NCBI RefSeq assembly: GCF_015207755.1
Contig: NZ_JADEWH010000018.1
Coordinates: 35,123 to 99,122 of the forward strand
From: Nodularia sp. LEGE 06071
Lineage (GTDB): Bacteria; Cyanobacteriota; Cyanobacteriia; Cyanobacteriales; Nostocaceae
DNA length: 64,000 nucleotides
Direction of reading: 5' to 3'
Part shown: positions 1 through 7,780 of the stretch, piece after piece
Layout: every line of letters begins with the position of its first letter
Numbering within the stretch: the stretch's first letter is position 1
Position numbers and translations under genes: made by a program
The notes under the pieces: generated by a model
Told to the model about the DNA's origin: nothing
The model's input: only the letters and a program-made list of their open reading frames with translations
The model's database searches: none

Positions 1-182
1 ATCGCGTGGCGGAAGTTGTCAGCGATCCTCAATATAATCAATCTGGTGCTTATTGGAGTTGGGGAAATAGACAAAAGAAAAATGGTAAGTCTTTTCTGCA
101 AGAGGTTTCCAATGAAGCCAGCGATGATGATAAGGCTGAACGGATGTGGGAGTTGAGCGCTAAGTTGGTGGGATTGTCTTAA
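1..182 (+). CDS. por: Protochlorophyllide reductase, C-terminal end (partial)
   Basis: The reading frame open from the left edge to a TAA at 180-182 gives about 59 residues that read like the C-terminus of light-dependent NADPH-protochlorophyllide oxidoreductase: a tail with [18 protein letters not shown] and a final [12 protein letters not shown]. This short-chain-dehydrogenase-type enzyme reduces protochlorophyllide to chlorophyllide in light during chlorophyll synthesis. The catalytic Tyr/Lys region lies outside the window. A strong hairpin with a T-run follows directly. The assignment rests on recalled family sequence; only the tail is visible. Confidence 0.88.
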   Translation, partial: RVAEVVSDPQYNQSGAYWSWGNRQKKNGKSFLQEVSNEASDDDKAERMWELSAKLVGLS

Positions 183-198
183 TACTTTTCCTAAGTTG

Positions 199-254
199 AA
201 CCACAGATGAACACCGATAATTTAATTTTGAATTGTTTATCTGTGGTTTTTTTT
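199..254 (+). terminator. Rho-independent terminator after por
   Basis: A perfect 10-bp inverted repeat (aaccacagat at 199-208, atctgtggtt at 239-248) is followed by a run of T residues to 254. It sits 17 bases after the por stop and looks like a classical intrinsic terminator with a long loop. Confidence 0.75.
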
Positions 255-373
255 GTTGTTTACAGGGATTCCCCATTTTAATTTAGAGAGTAAGTTTATC
301 AGTAAATTGTGATTTGATAAGGTTGAGATGGAATATGTTGGGGTCGCACCGAGCGCTCCTGGAGAAGATTTAT

Positions 374-601
374 ATGGTTTCAGATTTTCACGACAAGCAG
401 CAGCAGTCTTCTGTCAGCGACAAGAACGCGAATGGGGAGTACCACAACTATTTGACTAGCAGTGAAATCAAAGCAGGTTCAAAAGTTGTTATGACTCACG
501 CCGAAAGGCAAGCTTTTATGAAAACATCTCCTTTAGGACAACTATTTGGAGTGTCACATTTACTCCCTGAAGTTGAAGGTTTAATGAGCAGCAACCATTG
601 A
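374..601 (+). CDS. Small hypothetical protein (75 aa)
   Basis: I do not recognise this protein. The ATG at 374 is preferred because GGAGAAG lies at 361-367 at normal spacing; the frame is open further upstream to 314, but that longer start has no ribosome binding site. The product is hydrophilic, without membrane segments; the N-terminal third is rich in Gln, Ser and Asn, and the C-terminal half (SPLGQLFGVSHLLPEVEGL) is more ordered in character. It lies alone between por and a Uma2 gene that points the other way, and the two stops nearly touch. It may be a real small gene, supported mainly by its ribosome binding site. Confidence 0.45.
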   Translation: MVSDFHDKQQQSSVSDKNANGEYHNYLTSSEIKAGSKVVMTHAERQAFMKTSPLGQLFGVSHLLPEVEGLMSSNH

Positions 602-602
602 C

Positions 603-1181
603 CTATTTTTTAGGAAATACCTGAGATAAATCCAAAACTAAATCAGGGAAAACGGACAGATTCACTGTCTCGTTAGGCAAGAAAATTAATTTGCAGCGAT
701 AACCAAATTTGTCTTGGAAATCTTGATAAGGCTCGCTGTAGCACTCTAAATAATTATCGACTAAATTGAAGATCCAATAATTAGTAATCGCTGCTTTTGC
801 ATAAATCGGTAATTTTATTTCTTGGTCATATTTTAAAGAGGAATCAGCAACCTCAATTACCAGCAATATATCAGATGGCTGAGGATGAGCCGAAAGATAA
901 TTATCATCAACATTACGCACAATGGTTAAATCTGGTTCAGGTTCACTGTGTTGGGAGATGATAATTGGTTGTTGATTTCGTACTAAAGCACTGTCTGCTA
1001 CAAGCTTGATTAACTCCCTAAATAAAAGTGTTTCACAAACAGAGTGTGCTGTACTTTTAGCCACCATCTGGACTATTTCTCCTTCAATTAGCTCAACTCG
1101 GTCATCTTCGGTGAAGAAGCTGAGTTCTGCCAGACGGTGATATTCATCTATGGTGAAGCGTTTAGCAGTACTTAGGCTCAT
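603..1181 (-). CDS. Uma2 family (DUF820) PD-(D/E)XK nuclease-like protein
   Basis: 192 residues, the usual length for Uma2/DUF820 proteins, which are numerous in cyanobacteria and carry a restriction-endonuclease-like fold of unknown cellular role. Visible marks are the N-terminal FTIDEYHRLAELSFF and DDRVELIEGEIVQM, the PEPDLTIV strand with the metal-binding Asp, ILLVIEVADSSLKYD with the Glu, the K in EIKLPIYAKA, and ITNYWIFNLVD. The gene starts 20 bases after the DUF389 gene and has the same direction, so co-transcription is possible. Two further Uma2 genes are at 15.9-17.4 kb but are clearly of a different subgroup. Confidence 0.85.
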   Translation of the reverse strand: MSLSTAKRFTIDEYHRLAELSFFTEDDRVELIEGEIVQMVAKSTAHSVCETLLFRELIKLVADSALVRNQQPIIISQHSEPEPDLTIVRNVDDNYLSAHPQPSDILLVIEVADSSLKYDQEIKLPIYAKAAITNYWIFNLVDNYLECYSEPYQDFQDKFGYRCKLIFLPNETVNLSVFPDLVLDLSQVFPKK

Positions 1182-1201
1182 AACAGCTAAGGCATACAGG
1201 A

Positions 1202-2485
1202 TTATTGTAATCTTACAGGAGTTTCTAGCACGTTTACATCAACTAAGGGTGTGGCGTTAAAATTTTGTTTTAATAATTGAGTTTGAATTGATTGGGTGAG
1301 GCGATCGCGAATTTCTTCACTAGATGCTGTAATTTGCGGTTGACGCTGCACGTAAATCACACAAAGTAGAGTATTCTGACCAGCAATATTAGCTCTGGTA
1401 AAGCGTACATTTGATTCGACTAATTCTGCTAACCCAACTTCTTCTACAGTTTTTTGGACTTCAGCGTTAGCACGTTGGGCTAGACTAGAGCGTTGGAGAT
1501 TGGGAGAATTAATAAATTGCCAACTTAGCAAACCGCCCAAGCCGATGACAGTGATCACCAAGGCAGAAAAGAATATCTGTTTTTTACCACGCTGATAGCG
1601 AGTTCCTTGGGGAGACAACCCGAACACTCGAAACAAGAGGGCTGCTGAAAGATTAATGCCACATAGTTGCAAAAACAGTAAGAACAGCCCAGAAATTACC
1701 ATATCCCATCTGCCTACTGCACTAGCCATACCGATAATTCCCGCAGGTGGAGCTAAAGAAGCGGCAACTAGCATTCCTGTTGCTGCCCCAGATACTAAAC
1801 TACTCCGTTCTGACTGAACCAAGTTAAGCGCTCCTGCGGCTCCAGCTGCTAGTGGTAAAATTACTGCTACTGCTGAAATTTGACTGTTTTCTACCATTAA
1901 ACTCGTCGGAATTTCTTGCCGGAGGACGAGGCTAAGTAAGCAAGTAGTAATTATGGTGACGGCTAAAGCTGCAAAATAGCGTAGAATACTTCTTCCTAAG
2001 AGTTTGCGATCGCCCCATGCAGTACCAATGGCTGTATTCATCGCTGGGCCTGCAAACGGTGCAATCAGCATCGCCGCCACTAGTAAGTAAGTTGTATTAG
2101 TATACAAGCCAATCCAGACCACAAAACCTGCGAGGACTGCATAACCAAGAAAGCCTCGCCATGAGCCAACACTTTGCAAACCAGAGAGAAAAATCTCAAT
2201 TGGACTGCGTTCTTCCACATCTATCACCTGCTGCGGCGTTTCCGATACAGGTGGTTGCAGAGCCATCACACCAGTTGGTATTATAGTGATCTGTACTTTG
2301 GGCAAGTCTTGCAATTCCTCTAGGACTTTCCCAACTTCTCGATTGGAAACGTGAACAATCACCACATCAATCGGTTCGTCTGCATTCCCTTCAAAACGTG
2401 CAAGGTTTGAACCGTTATGAGATTTGGCGATATTAATAACTGCTTTTCCGTTTCCGCGTGGCACTTGGATAATGAGTTGACGCAT
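1202..2485 (-). CDS. DUF389 family membrane protein
   Basis: About 427 residues. The first 80 residues form a soluble domain with VHVSNREVGKVLEEL, typical of DUF389 (TIGR00341-like) proteins. After residue 110 come several hydrophobic segments with glycine/alanine-rich stretches (LLVAAMLIAPFAGPAMNTAIG, SGAATGMLVAASLAPPAG), the conserved core of the family. A C-terminal soluble tail follows. Its function is not known; an inner-membrane location is expected. I place the start at the ATG at 2485 because GGAGG stands five bases in front of it; a GTG two codons earlier would overlap that site. Confidence 0.85.
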   Translation of the reverse strand: MRQLIIQVPRGNGKAVINIAKSHNGSNLARFEGNADEPIDVVIVHVSNREVGKVLEELQDLPKVQITIIPTGVMALQPPVSETPQQVIDVEERSPIEIFLSGLQSVGSWRGFLGYAVLAGFVVWIGLYTNTTYLLVAAMLIAPFAGPAMNTAIGTAWGDRKLLGRSILRYFAALAVTIITTCLLSLVLRQEIPTSLMVENSQISAVAVILPLAAGAAGALNLVQSERSSLVSGAATGMLVAASLAPPAGIIGMASAVGRWDMVISGLFLLFLQLCGINLSAALLFRVFGLSPQGTRYQRGKKQIFFSALVITVIGLGGLLSWQFINSPNLQRSSLAQRANAEVQKTVEEVGLAELVESNVRFTRANIAGQNTLLCVIYVQRQPQITASSEEIRDRLTQSIQTQLLKQNFNATPLVDVNVLETPVRLQ

Positions 2486-2602
2486 TTTCACCTCCCATAG
2501 CTCACTATCTTGTTTTTTCAGGCGATCGCTCTACTACCTAAAGAAGTATGTTTGGAAAAATATATCTTATACTCGGATTTCAATACTTTTCGGTTAAGGA
2601 GT

Positions 2603-2630
2603 GTAGAGACGTTCCATGGAACGTCTCTAC
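2603..2630. repeat. 28-bp perfect palindrome, intergenic
   Basis: The sequence starting gtagagacgttcca is followed immediately by its exact reverse complement, giving a 28-bp perfect palindrome in the gap upstream of the DUF389 gene. A degenerate relative with the same ends (gtagaga...tctctac) lies at 17451-17478. This is the kind of short dispersed palindrome common between cyanobacterial genes. Confidence 0.75.
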
Positions 2631-2732
2631 AAGGGTTTTCGGCTTAATATTACTTAATCTTGGGAAAATTTATTAGTGAAAATGTTTTTTTCGATATTGA
2701 AGATATTGAATTAATGAATAACTTAGAAATGG

Positions 2733-3836
2733 CTATTTTTCTTCTAACAATACTTGTCCTGTACTTGTAACCTTCCAAGGAAAATCAAAATAAGGTTGAA
2801 TCTTTTGCAGTTCATGGATAGATTCTATAAAAAACGATTTAATAACAGATAGTTGCTCTTCTTGAGATAAAAATTCTTGTAGGCTTTTGCGATAAGAAAT
2901 GCTAGACCATGCTGGAGCAATAGTTAAATTATGAGGAGTCCATTTATCAGGGTATTTTTTCACTATTTCCTGCATTGTTTGAATAAATTTTAAACGTTCT
3001 TTAAATTTATCAGAAACTCCTAAATATATCCCCAAATTTGGATAATCAGTCAAATTATCCGGATTTAAATTAAAATATCCCAGACCACACCAAAAATTCG
3101 CATTAGGATACAGGTTAGTGTAGATAATATAATTGCTATCCCTTATCCAGAGAGTTATATTTTGTGTGGCTCTGATTACATTATCAAAAACTATACTAAA
3201 TTCTTTTTCTACTTCTTCGCTGAGAGTAGCTTTCATAAAATTAAAGGTTTTTGTGAAATTGACCATTGTCAATAAATCAACAGATGAAAGCTGATTAGTA
3301 TGAGACATTCTGTGAAACTCCATAAATTTTAATATCTCTTTAGCCAAAGTATCAGTTTCGTACTTCTTCAAGAAGCCATAAAACTGATACCACCTCAATT
3401 GAAAAAATTTTACGTTTGGGAGTAATTTTTGAATTTCTTCCTTTGGTTCGTAATCACGAGTGATGTAAATTAGAGTTCGCTGTTGAGGATATGATAAACT
3501 GCTCAAAATCTCAGCATACCTTTTTAATTGTTCCCATCCTTCAGTAGAACCAATTTTTGATTCAATAAATATAATATCTGTCTGATTATCATGTTCTAAT
3601 TTAATAACAATATCAGGTTTACTACCGCTATGATGATGTTTAAGTGGCTGATAGAATTCTTGAGTTGAAAGGTTGATATTTATTTCATTTTCATCACCAA
3701 TAATTGATTCATGTTTGAGCCAAGCGATTAAAATATCGTGATTGATATCTAGAAAATAAGCAATAATTTCTGTAAAAAAGTCTTCAAGTGGTTTATTTGC
3801 TGAATGCAAATTCAGTAAGTTTGTAAATAATGACAT
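2733..3836 (-). CDS. PD-(D/E)XK nuclease family protein
   Basis: 367 residues. The N-terminal third carries a full PD-(D/E)XK pattern: an early acidic helix (KPLEDFFTEIIAYFL, residues 16-29), KPDIVIKL with Asp75, IIFIESKIGS with Glu92 and Lys94, and a downstream Q-x-x-x-Y helix (GWEQLKRYAEIL). This is the arrangement of defence- and phage-associated nuclease proteins (PDDEXK_4-like). The remaining ~230 residues are not recognised; they contain several aromatic-rich segments. It stands alone, with no methylase or helicase beside it, so a restriction role cannot be argued from context. Base composition is A+T-rich even for this genome, which may hint at acquisition. Confidence 0.7.
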   Translation of the reverse strand: MSLFTNLLNLHSANKPLEDFFTEIIAYFLDINHDILIAWLKHESIIGDENEININLSTQEFYQPLKHHHSGSKPDIVIKLEHDNQTDIIFIESKIGSTEGWEQLKRYAEILSSLSYPQQRTLIYITRDYEPKEEIQKLLPNVKFFQLRWYQFYGFLKKYETDTLAKEILKFMEFHRMSHTNQLSSVDLLTMVNFTKTFNFMKATLSEEVEKEFSIVFDNVIRATQNITLWIRDSNYIIYTNLYPNANFWCGLGYFNLNPDNLTDYPNLGIYLGVSDKFKERLKFIQTMQEIVKKYPDKWTPHNLTIAPAWSSISYRKSLQEFLSQEEQLSVIKSFFIESIHELQKIQPYFDFPWKVTSTGQVLLEEK

Positions 3837-4269
3837 TTTTTAGAAAATCAATATTATTACGCAAAAGCTACACATAATCACTCAAGCGATTGTGTATATT
3901 GTTGCGGGATATTTATTTTAAACTTGTATAAATTTTAACTTAATAAATATGGTTTGGCAAGATTATTAATGGAAAGAACCTCACCCCAACCCTCTCCTTA
4001 CTAAGGAGCTACGGTGTACACACAAGTCCTATCTGTCTGCCTTTGAGCCTATTTTGCCCCTAAATCCCCCAAGTTTGGGGGACTTTGAAAATTCTTGTTC
4101 CCCCATAATTGGGGGTTAGGGGGCGATTCGATCACTTGTGTATACACGGTAGTTACTAAGGAGAGGGAGCAGGAATTTTGTTTTTTTGCTGAACAATAGG
4201 GAATTTAGAATACTTTTACTAAGCTGATAATCTCTGAGGGATAATTTGTAATTTAAATTATTATTAATA
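3837..4269. other. Intergenic stretch holding a MITE-like insertion
   Basis: 433 bases between two genes on the minus strand. No credible coding region is present. The middle is taken up by the 144-bp inverted-repeat element described separately; the rest is A+T-rich. Confidence 0.6.
3998..4163. mobile_element. 144-bp MITE-like element with 11-bp target duplication
   Basis: The element runs 4009-4152. Its ends are imperfect inverted repeats of 19 bp (ctacggtgtacacacaagt on the left; acttgtgtatacacggtag on the right, 17 of 19 matching). It is flanked by a perfect 11-bp direct repeat, ttactaaggag, at 3998-4008 and 4153-4163. The interior holds G/C-rich hairpins and no ORF. An 11-bp duplication is the size made by IS4-group transposases, but the parent element is not in the window. 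Removing it restores a ctctcctta-c-taaggagag palindrome, so the target was itself a small intergenic repeat. Confidence 0.85.
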
Positions 4270-6186
4270 TTAAATTAAATCTGTAATTGAAAATTGGCGT
4301 TGGCGGTCTAATTCTTGTAGTCGCATTTTTTCATTGTAGAAAGATTGATAGTATGATTGCCATTTTTCTGGTTCGGCTTCGGGGTCGGTTTGTTCCCAAA
4401 GTTCTAAGAAATAACGATAGCGTTTTTCTATTAATACTCTCTCCATACAAGCAACAGCAGCTTGAACTGCTTGGGGTGTCCGCAGTATTTCTTTCTGACT
4501 TTTCTCGTTCAAATGAAATAAATGGGAAATTGATGCGATTTCTGCTGATGATTCTAAATATCTATCTTGCAAACTTGATATAATTTCTACTTCTTCTCCC
4601 GTTGATTCTAAAATCTTTTGCCACAATAATCGATGATGGGAAAAGCTAAATTCTAAATTTCGTTCTTCTAAGGTGTTAACAATAACTTGACGCTGTTCGG
4701 GACAATGCAGGTAAATTCCTAACAGTAAGGATTCTGCTAATTCTAAAAGACCTTTATCCCCTGGGACTGTTGACTGGGGAGGTTCGTGACTATCCCGTTT
4801 TTTCTTACCAGATAGAGGTTGATTTTTTCTCGCCGTGGTGGGTGCAATTTGAGTTAACAGATTCTCTGCGCGTAGGGGTGTCATTCTCGTATCACCCAAA
4901 CTGAGGATTTCGGCACAGTAAGAAACGTAATAATTTCGCGTATCACTGTTATCTATGTTTTGCAGTAATTTTACTATCTGCTGGCTCACTTGCTGAAAAT
5001 CGGTAGCTTGTTTTAAGTCCCGGTCTTGAATGATTTGCTCAATCTGCCAGTTAAGCCACAGTGGAGCATTTGCTAACAGTTGCTCATAGTCTTCTCGTGT
5101 ATGAGTATATAAGTATTCATCAGCATCTTTGCCATCGGGGATATTGAGAATTTTCAGTTGCACTTCGCCTTTATATGCTAATGCGGCAATTTCTCCAATG
5201 GCGCGTTCGGCGGCGATATTACCGGCTTTGTCAGCATCAAAGTTGAGGACTAATTGTTTCGATTCGGTGTAGCGTAAGATTAATCTGACTTGTTCAATGC
5301 TTAAAGCTGTACCCAGAGAAGCCACAGCGTTAGTAATACCCGCAGCATGAAGGGCGATCGCATCAAAATATCCTTCTACCACTACGGCTTGATCCAGTTT
5401 GGAAATTCCGTCTTTGGCGTGATCCAGGGCGAATAGAGTTTTACCCTTACTAAAAAGCTCAGTTTCAGGTGAATTTAAATACTTCGGTTGTTCTTCAGAT
5501 AGAGTTCTCCCACCAAAAGCAATTACCCGCCCTTGGATATCGCGGATGGGAATCATCAGGCGATCGCGAAACACATCATAATAACCGCCGCCTTCCTTCC
5601 GGGGCTTAATCAATCCGGCTTTTTCCACCAGTTGCACTGGGTAATGTTTATCCTCCACCAGATAGCGATGCAGAGTTTCCCAGCCTGCGGGTGCATAACC
5701 TAAGCCAAACTGCTGAATAGTTTCTTCCCTAAATTGGCGTTCAGATTGCAAATATTCATATGCTTTTTGTCCTTGGCTTTGTCTGAGGGCGTGTTGATAA
5801 AACTGTCCAGTAGAAGCCAGAACCTCATATAACTGTTCACGTAAAGAAATCTGACGCTGTAATTCTTGGCGTTGTTCTGGTGCGAGAGTTTGCACAGGAA
5901 CTTGGTAACGTCTGGCTAAATCTAACACCACCTCTGCAAAAGATTGTTTTCCCAAATCCATTAAAAACTTAATGGCATTTCCCCCGGCTTGACAGCCAAA
6001 GCAATGGTACATTTGCTTGGTTTGACTGACTGTGAAACTGGGAGTTTTTTCATCATGGAAGGGACACAAACCCACAAAATCTTTGCCGCGCTTACGTAAA
6101 ACTACGTATTCTGAAACGACATCAACAATATCAGCACGTTGTTTAATTTCCTCAATTGTATCTGGGTGCAAGCGGGGAATTTGCAT
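4270..6186 (-). CDS. dnaG: DNA primase
   Basis: About 638 residues, normal for cyanobacterial DnaG, which makes RNA primers at replication forks. In order: a CHC2 zinc finger (CPFH at about 41-44 and CFGC at about 62-65), the RNA-polymerase-like catalytic core with the Toprim motif (VVVEGYFDAIALHAAG and LNFDADKAGNIAA), and a divergent C-terminal region for contact with the helicase. The ATG at 6186 is chosen because family members begin MQIPRLHPDTIEEIKQRADI; the frame extends 15 codons further to a GTG but without family support. A cell-wall amidase gene is divergent. Confidence 0.95.
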   Translation of the reverse strand: MQIPRLHPDTIEEIKQRADIVDVVSEYVVLRKRGKDFVGLCPFHDEKTPSFTVSQTKQMYHCFGCQAGGNAIKFLMDLGKQSFAEVVLDLARRYQVPVQTLAPEQRQELQRQISLREQLYEVLASTGQFYQHALRQSQGQKAYEYLQSERQFREETIQQFGLGYAPAGWETLHRYLVEDKHYPVQLVEKAGLIKPRKEGGGYYDVFRDRLMIPIRDIQGRVIAFGGRTLSEEQPKYLNSPETELFSKGKTLFALDHAKDGISKLDQAVVVEGYFDAIALHAAGITNAVASLGTALSIEQVRLILRYTESKQLVLNFDADKAGNIAAERAIGEIAALAYKGEVQLKILNIPDGKDADEYLYTHTREDYEQLLANAPLWLNWQIEQIIQDRDLKQATDFQQVSQQIVKLLQNIDNSDTRNYYVSYCAEILSLGDTRMTPLRAENLLTQIAPTTARKNQPLSGKKKRDSHEPPQSTVPGDKGLLELAESLLLGIYLHCPEQRQVIVNTLEERNLEFSFSHHRLLWQKILESTGEEVEIISSLQDRYLESSAEIASISHLFHLNEKSQKEILRTPQAVQAAVACMERVLIEKRYRYFLELWEQTDPEAEPEKWQSYYQSFYNEKMRLQELDRQRQFSITDLI

Positions 6187-6313
6187 TTTAGTCCATTGCT
6201 TCGTAGTGATAAATGCGGTGAGTCTACCCACTGATAGCTATTATATTCTTGTTGCCAAGCCAACAATCATGTATAAAATTGCTTCAGTTTAATTTTTCGA
6301 GGAAATACTGACG

Positions 6314-7666
6314 ATGGGACGTATTTTTATTTCGGCAGCTCACGGAGGTAAAGAAGCAGGAGGCATAGATCCTGGCTCCATAGCAGGTGGTACAACCGAA
6401 GCCAGAGAAATGATTCTGCTGCGGGATTTGATTGTAACAGAATTGCGATCGCGGAGTTTTGATGTTTTGGCAGTCCCCGATGACCTCAGCGCCGCCGAAA
6501 CTATCGCTTGGATTAATTCCCGTGGTCGTCGGGTTGATGTCGCCTTAGAAATTCATGCTGACACTGCTAGCAGTCCGACGGTGCGCGGTGCGGGTGTCTT
6601 CTACATCGCCAACAACCAGGAGCGTAAATCTAATGGTGAATTGGTCTTAATGGGGCTTTTGCGCCGTGTAACTCAGTTACCCAATCGGGGAGTTAGGCCA
6701 GATACAGATAGCGGTTTGGGGAGTTTAATATTCTGTCGCCAAGTCGTAATTCCTTCTTTATTAATGCAAGTAGGCTTTCTCAGCAATCCAGAAGATCGCT
6801 CTTTGCTGCAAAATCGTCGCCGTGATTTCGCTGTGGGAATTGCCGATGGGATAGCATCTTGGAGCCGAGTCATTGACCCAATTTCTGTAACTCCTGTTGC
6901 ACCAACTTATCCAGCAATTAATATTAATATTAATGGGCAGAAATACGCTGAAAAAGGAATATTAGTTAATGGTAATTCTTACATTCCTATTGATTTAGTA
7001 GATCAGCTACGAATTGATTTATCAAAATCACCTAATGTCAACCGCATAAGTTATCAAAAAATCGTTTATATCAAAGCAGTGGATTTGAGAGATTTTAATG
7101 TGACTATCGGTTGGGATGCGCCAACTAGCACAGTTAATTTACGCTCAAATTTATCAATTTGCGTTGATCAACTTGACCGGATTATGTCACGGGGAAATAC
7201 ATCAGAAGTTGAGTTACAATTATTCCTGAGAAATAACAATGAAAGTGGTTTACTTAATTTTCCTGACATCCCCAAATTGTATCGAGAAGAAGGTAACGCC
7301 GAGGGTGTGAACTATGATATCGCTTTTTGTCAAATGTGTTTAGAAACTGGATTCTTACGCTTTGGGAATGATGTCAGACCTGAGCAAAATAACTTTTCTG
7401 GTTTAGGTTCTATTGGTGGTGGTGCAGAAGTTGCATCTTTTTCCAGTGCTAAAATTGGTGTGAGAGCGCATATTCAACACTTAAAAGCTTACGCTAGTTT
7501 AGAACCTTTAGTAAACGAAGTTGTAGATCCACGATTTCGCTTTATTACCCGTGGGGTTGCGCCATCAATTTATCAGCTTTCTGGGCGCTGGTCAGCAGAT
7601 TTAGACTATGGTACAAAAATTCTCGCCATGATGAAACGATTGTATGAGTCAGCAAGACTTCTGTAA
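6314..7666 (+). CDS. N-acetylmuramoyl-L-alanine amidase / glucosaminidase-like wall hydrolase
   Basis: 450 residues in three parts. Residues 1-185 are an Amidase_3 fold: zinc ligands His10 (AAHGG), Glu29 and His81 (LEIHADT). At the usual catalytic Glu before GF(L/I)SN this protein has Gln152 (LLMQVGFLSNPED). Residues ~205-280 resemble a copper-amine-oxidase N-terminal-like repeat (GILVNGNSYIPIDL). Residues ~330-445 look like a glucosaminidase/lysozyme-like domain with AFCQMCLETGFLRFG, where Glu344 fits the catalytic acid, and NNFSGLG. It would cut peptidoglycan at amide and/or glycosidic bonds. No N-terminal signal peptide is visible, which is odd for a wall enzyme. It is divergent from dnaG. 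Confidence 0.82.
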   Translation: MGRIFISAAHGGKEAGGIDPGSIAGGTTEAREMILLRDLIVTELRSRSFDVLAVPDDLSAAETIAWINSRGRRVDVALEIHADTASSPTVRGAGVFYIANNQERKSNGELVLMGLLRRVTQLPNRGVRPDTDSGLGSLIFCRQVVIPSLLMQVGFLSNPEDRSLLQNRRRDFAVGIADGIASWSRVIDPISVTPVAPTYPAINININGQKYAEKGILVNGNSYIPIDLVDQLRIDLSKSPNVNRISYQKIVYIKAVDLRDFNVTIGWDAPTSTVNLRSNLSICVDQLDRIMSRGNTSEVELQLFLRNNNESGLLNFPDIPKLYREEGNAEGVNYDIAFCQMCLETGFLRFGNDVRPEQNNFSGLGSIGGGAEVASFSSAKIGVRAHIQHLKAYASLEPLVNEVVDPRFRFITRGVAPSIYQLSGRWSADLDYGTKILAMMKRLYESARLL

Positions 7667-7780
7667 TTCGTAATTAAAAATGTCACATTTTAAAATTTAC
7701 TAAATTAAAGGGTATTGGGAACTTTATATGCTCCCAGTACCAAATACCAGAGGAATATCTTAATTTATTACGGTTTTTTG

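Noticed and set aside
4287..4583. Plus-strand ORF of 98 codons inside dnaG
   Set aside because: Antisense to a well-supported gene, with no ribosome binding site or domain.
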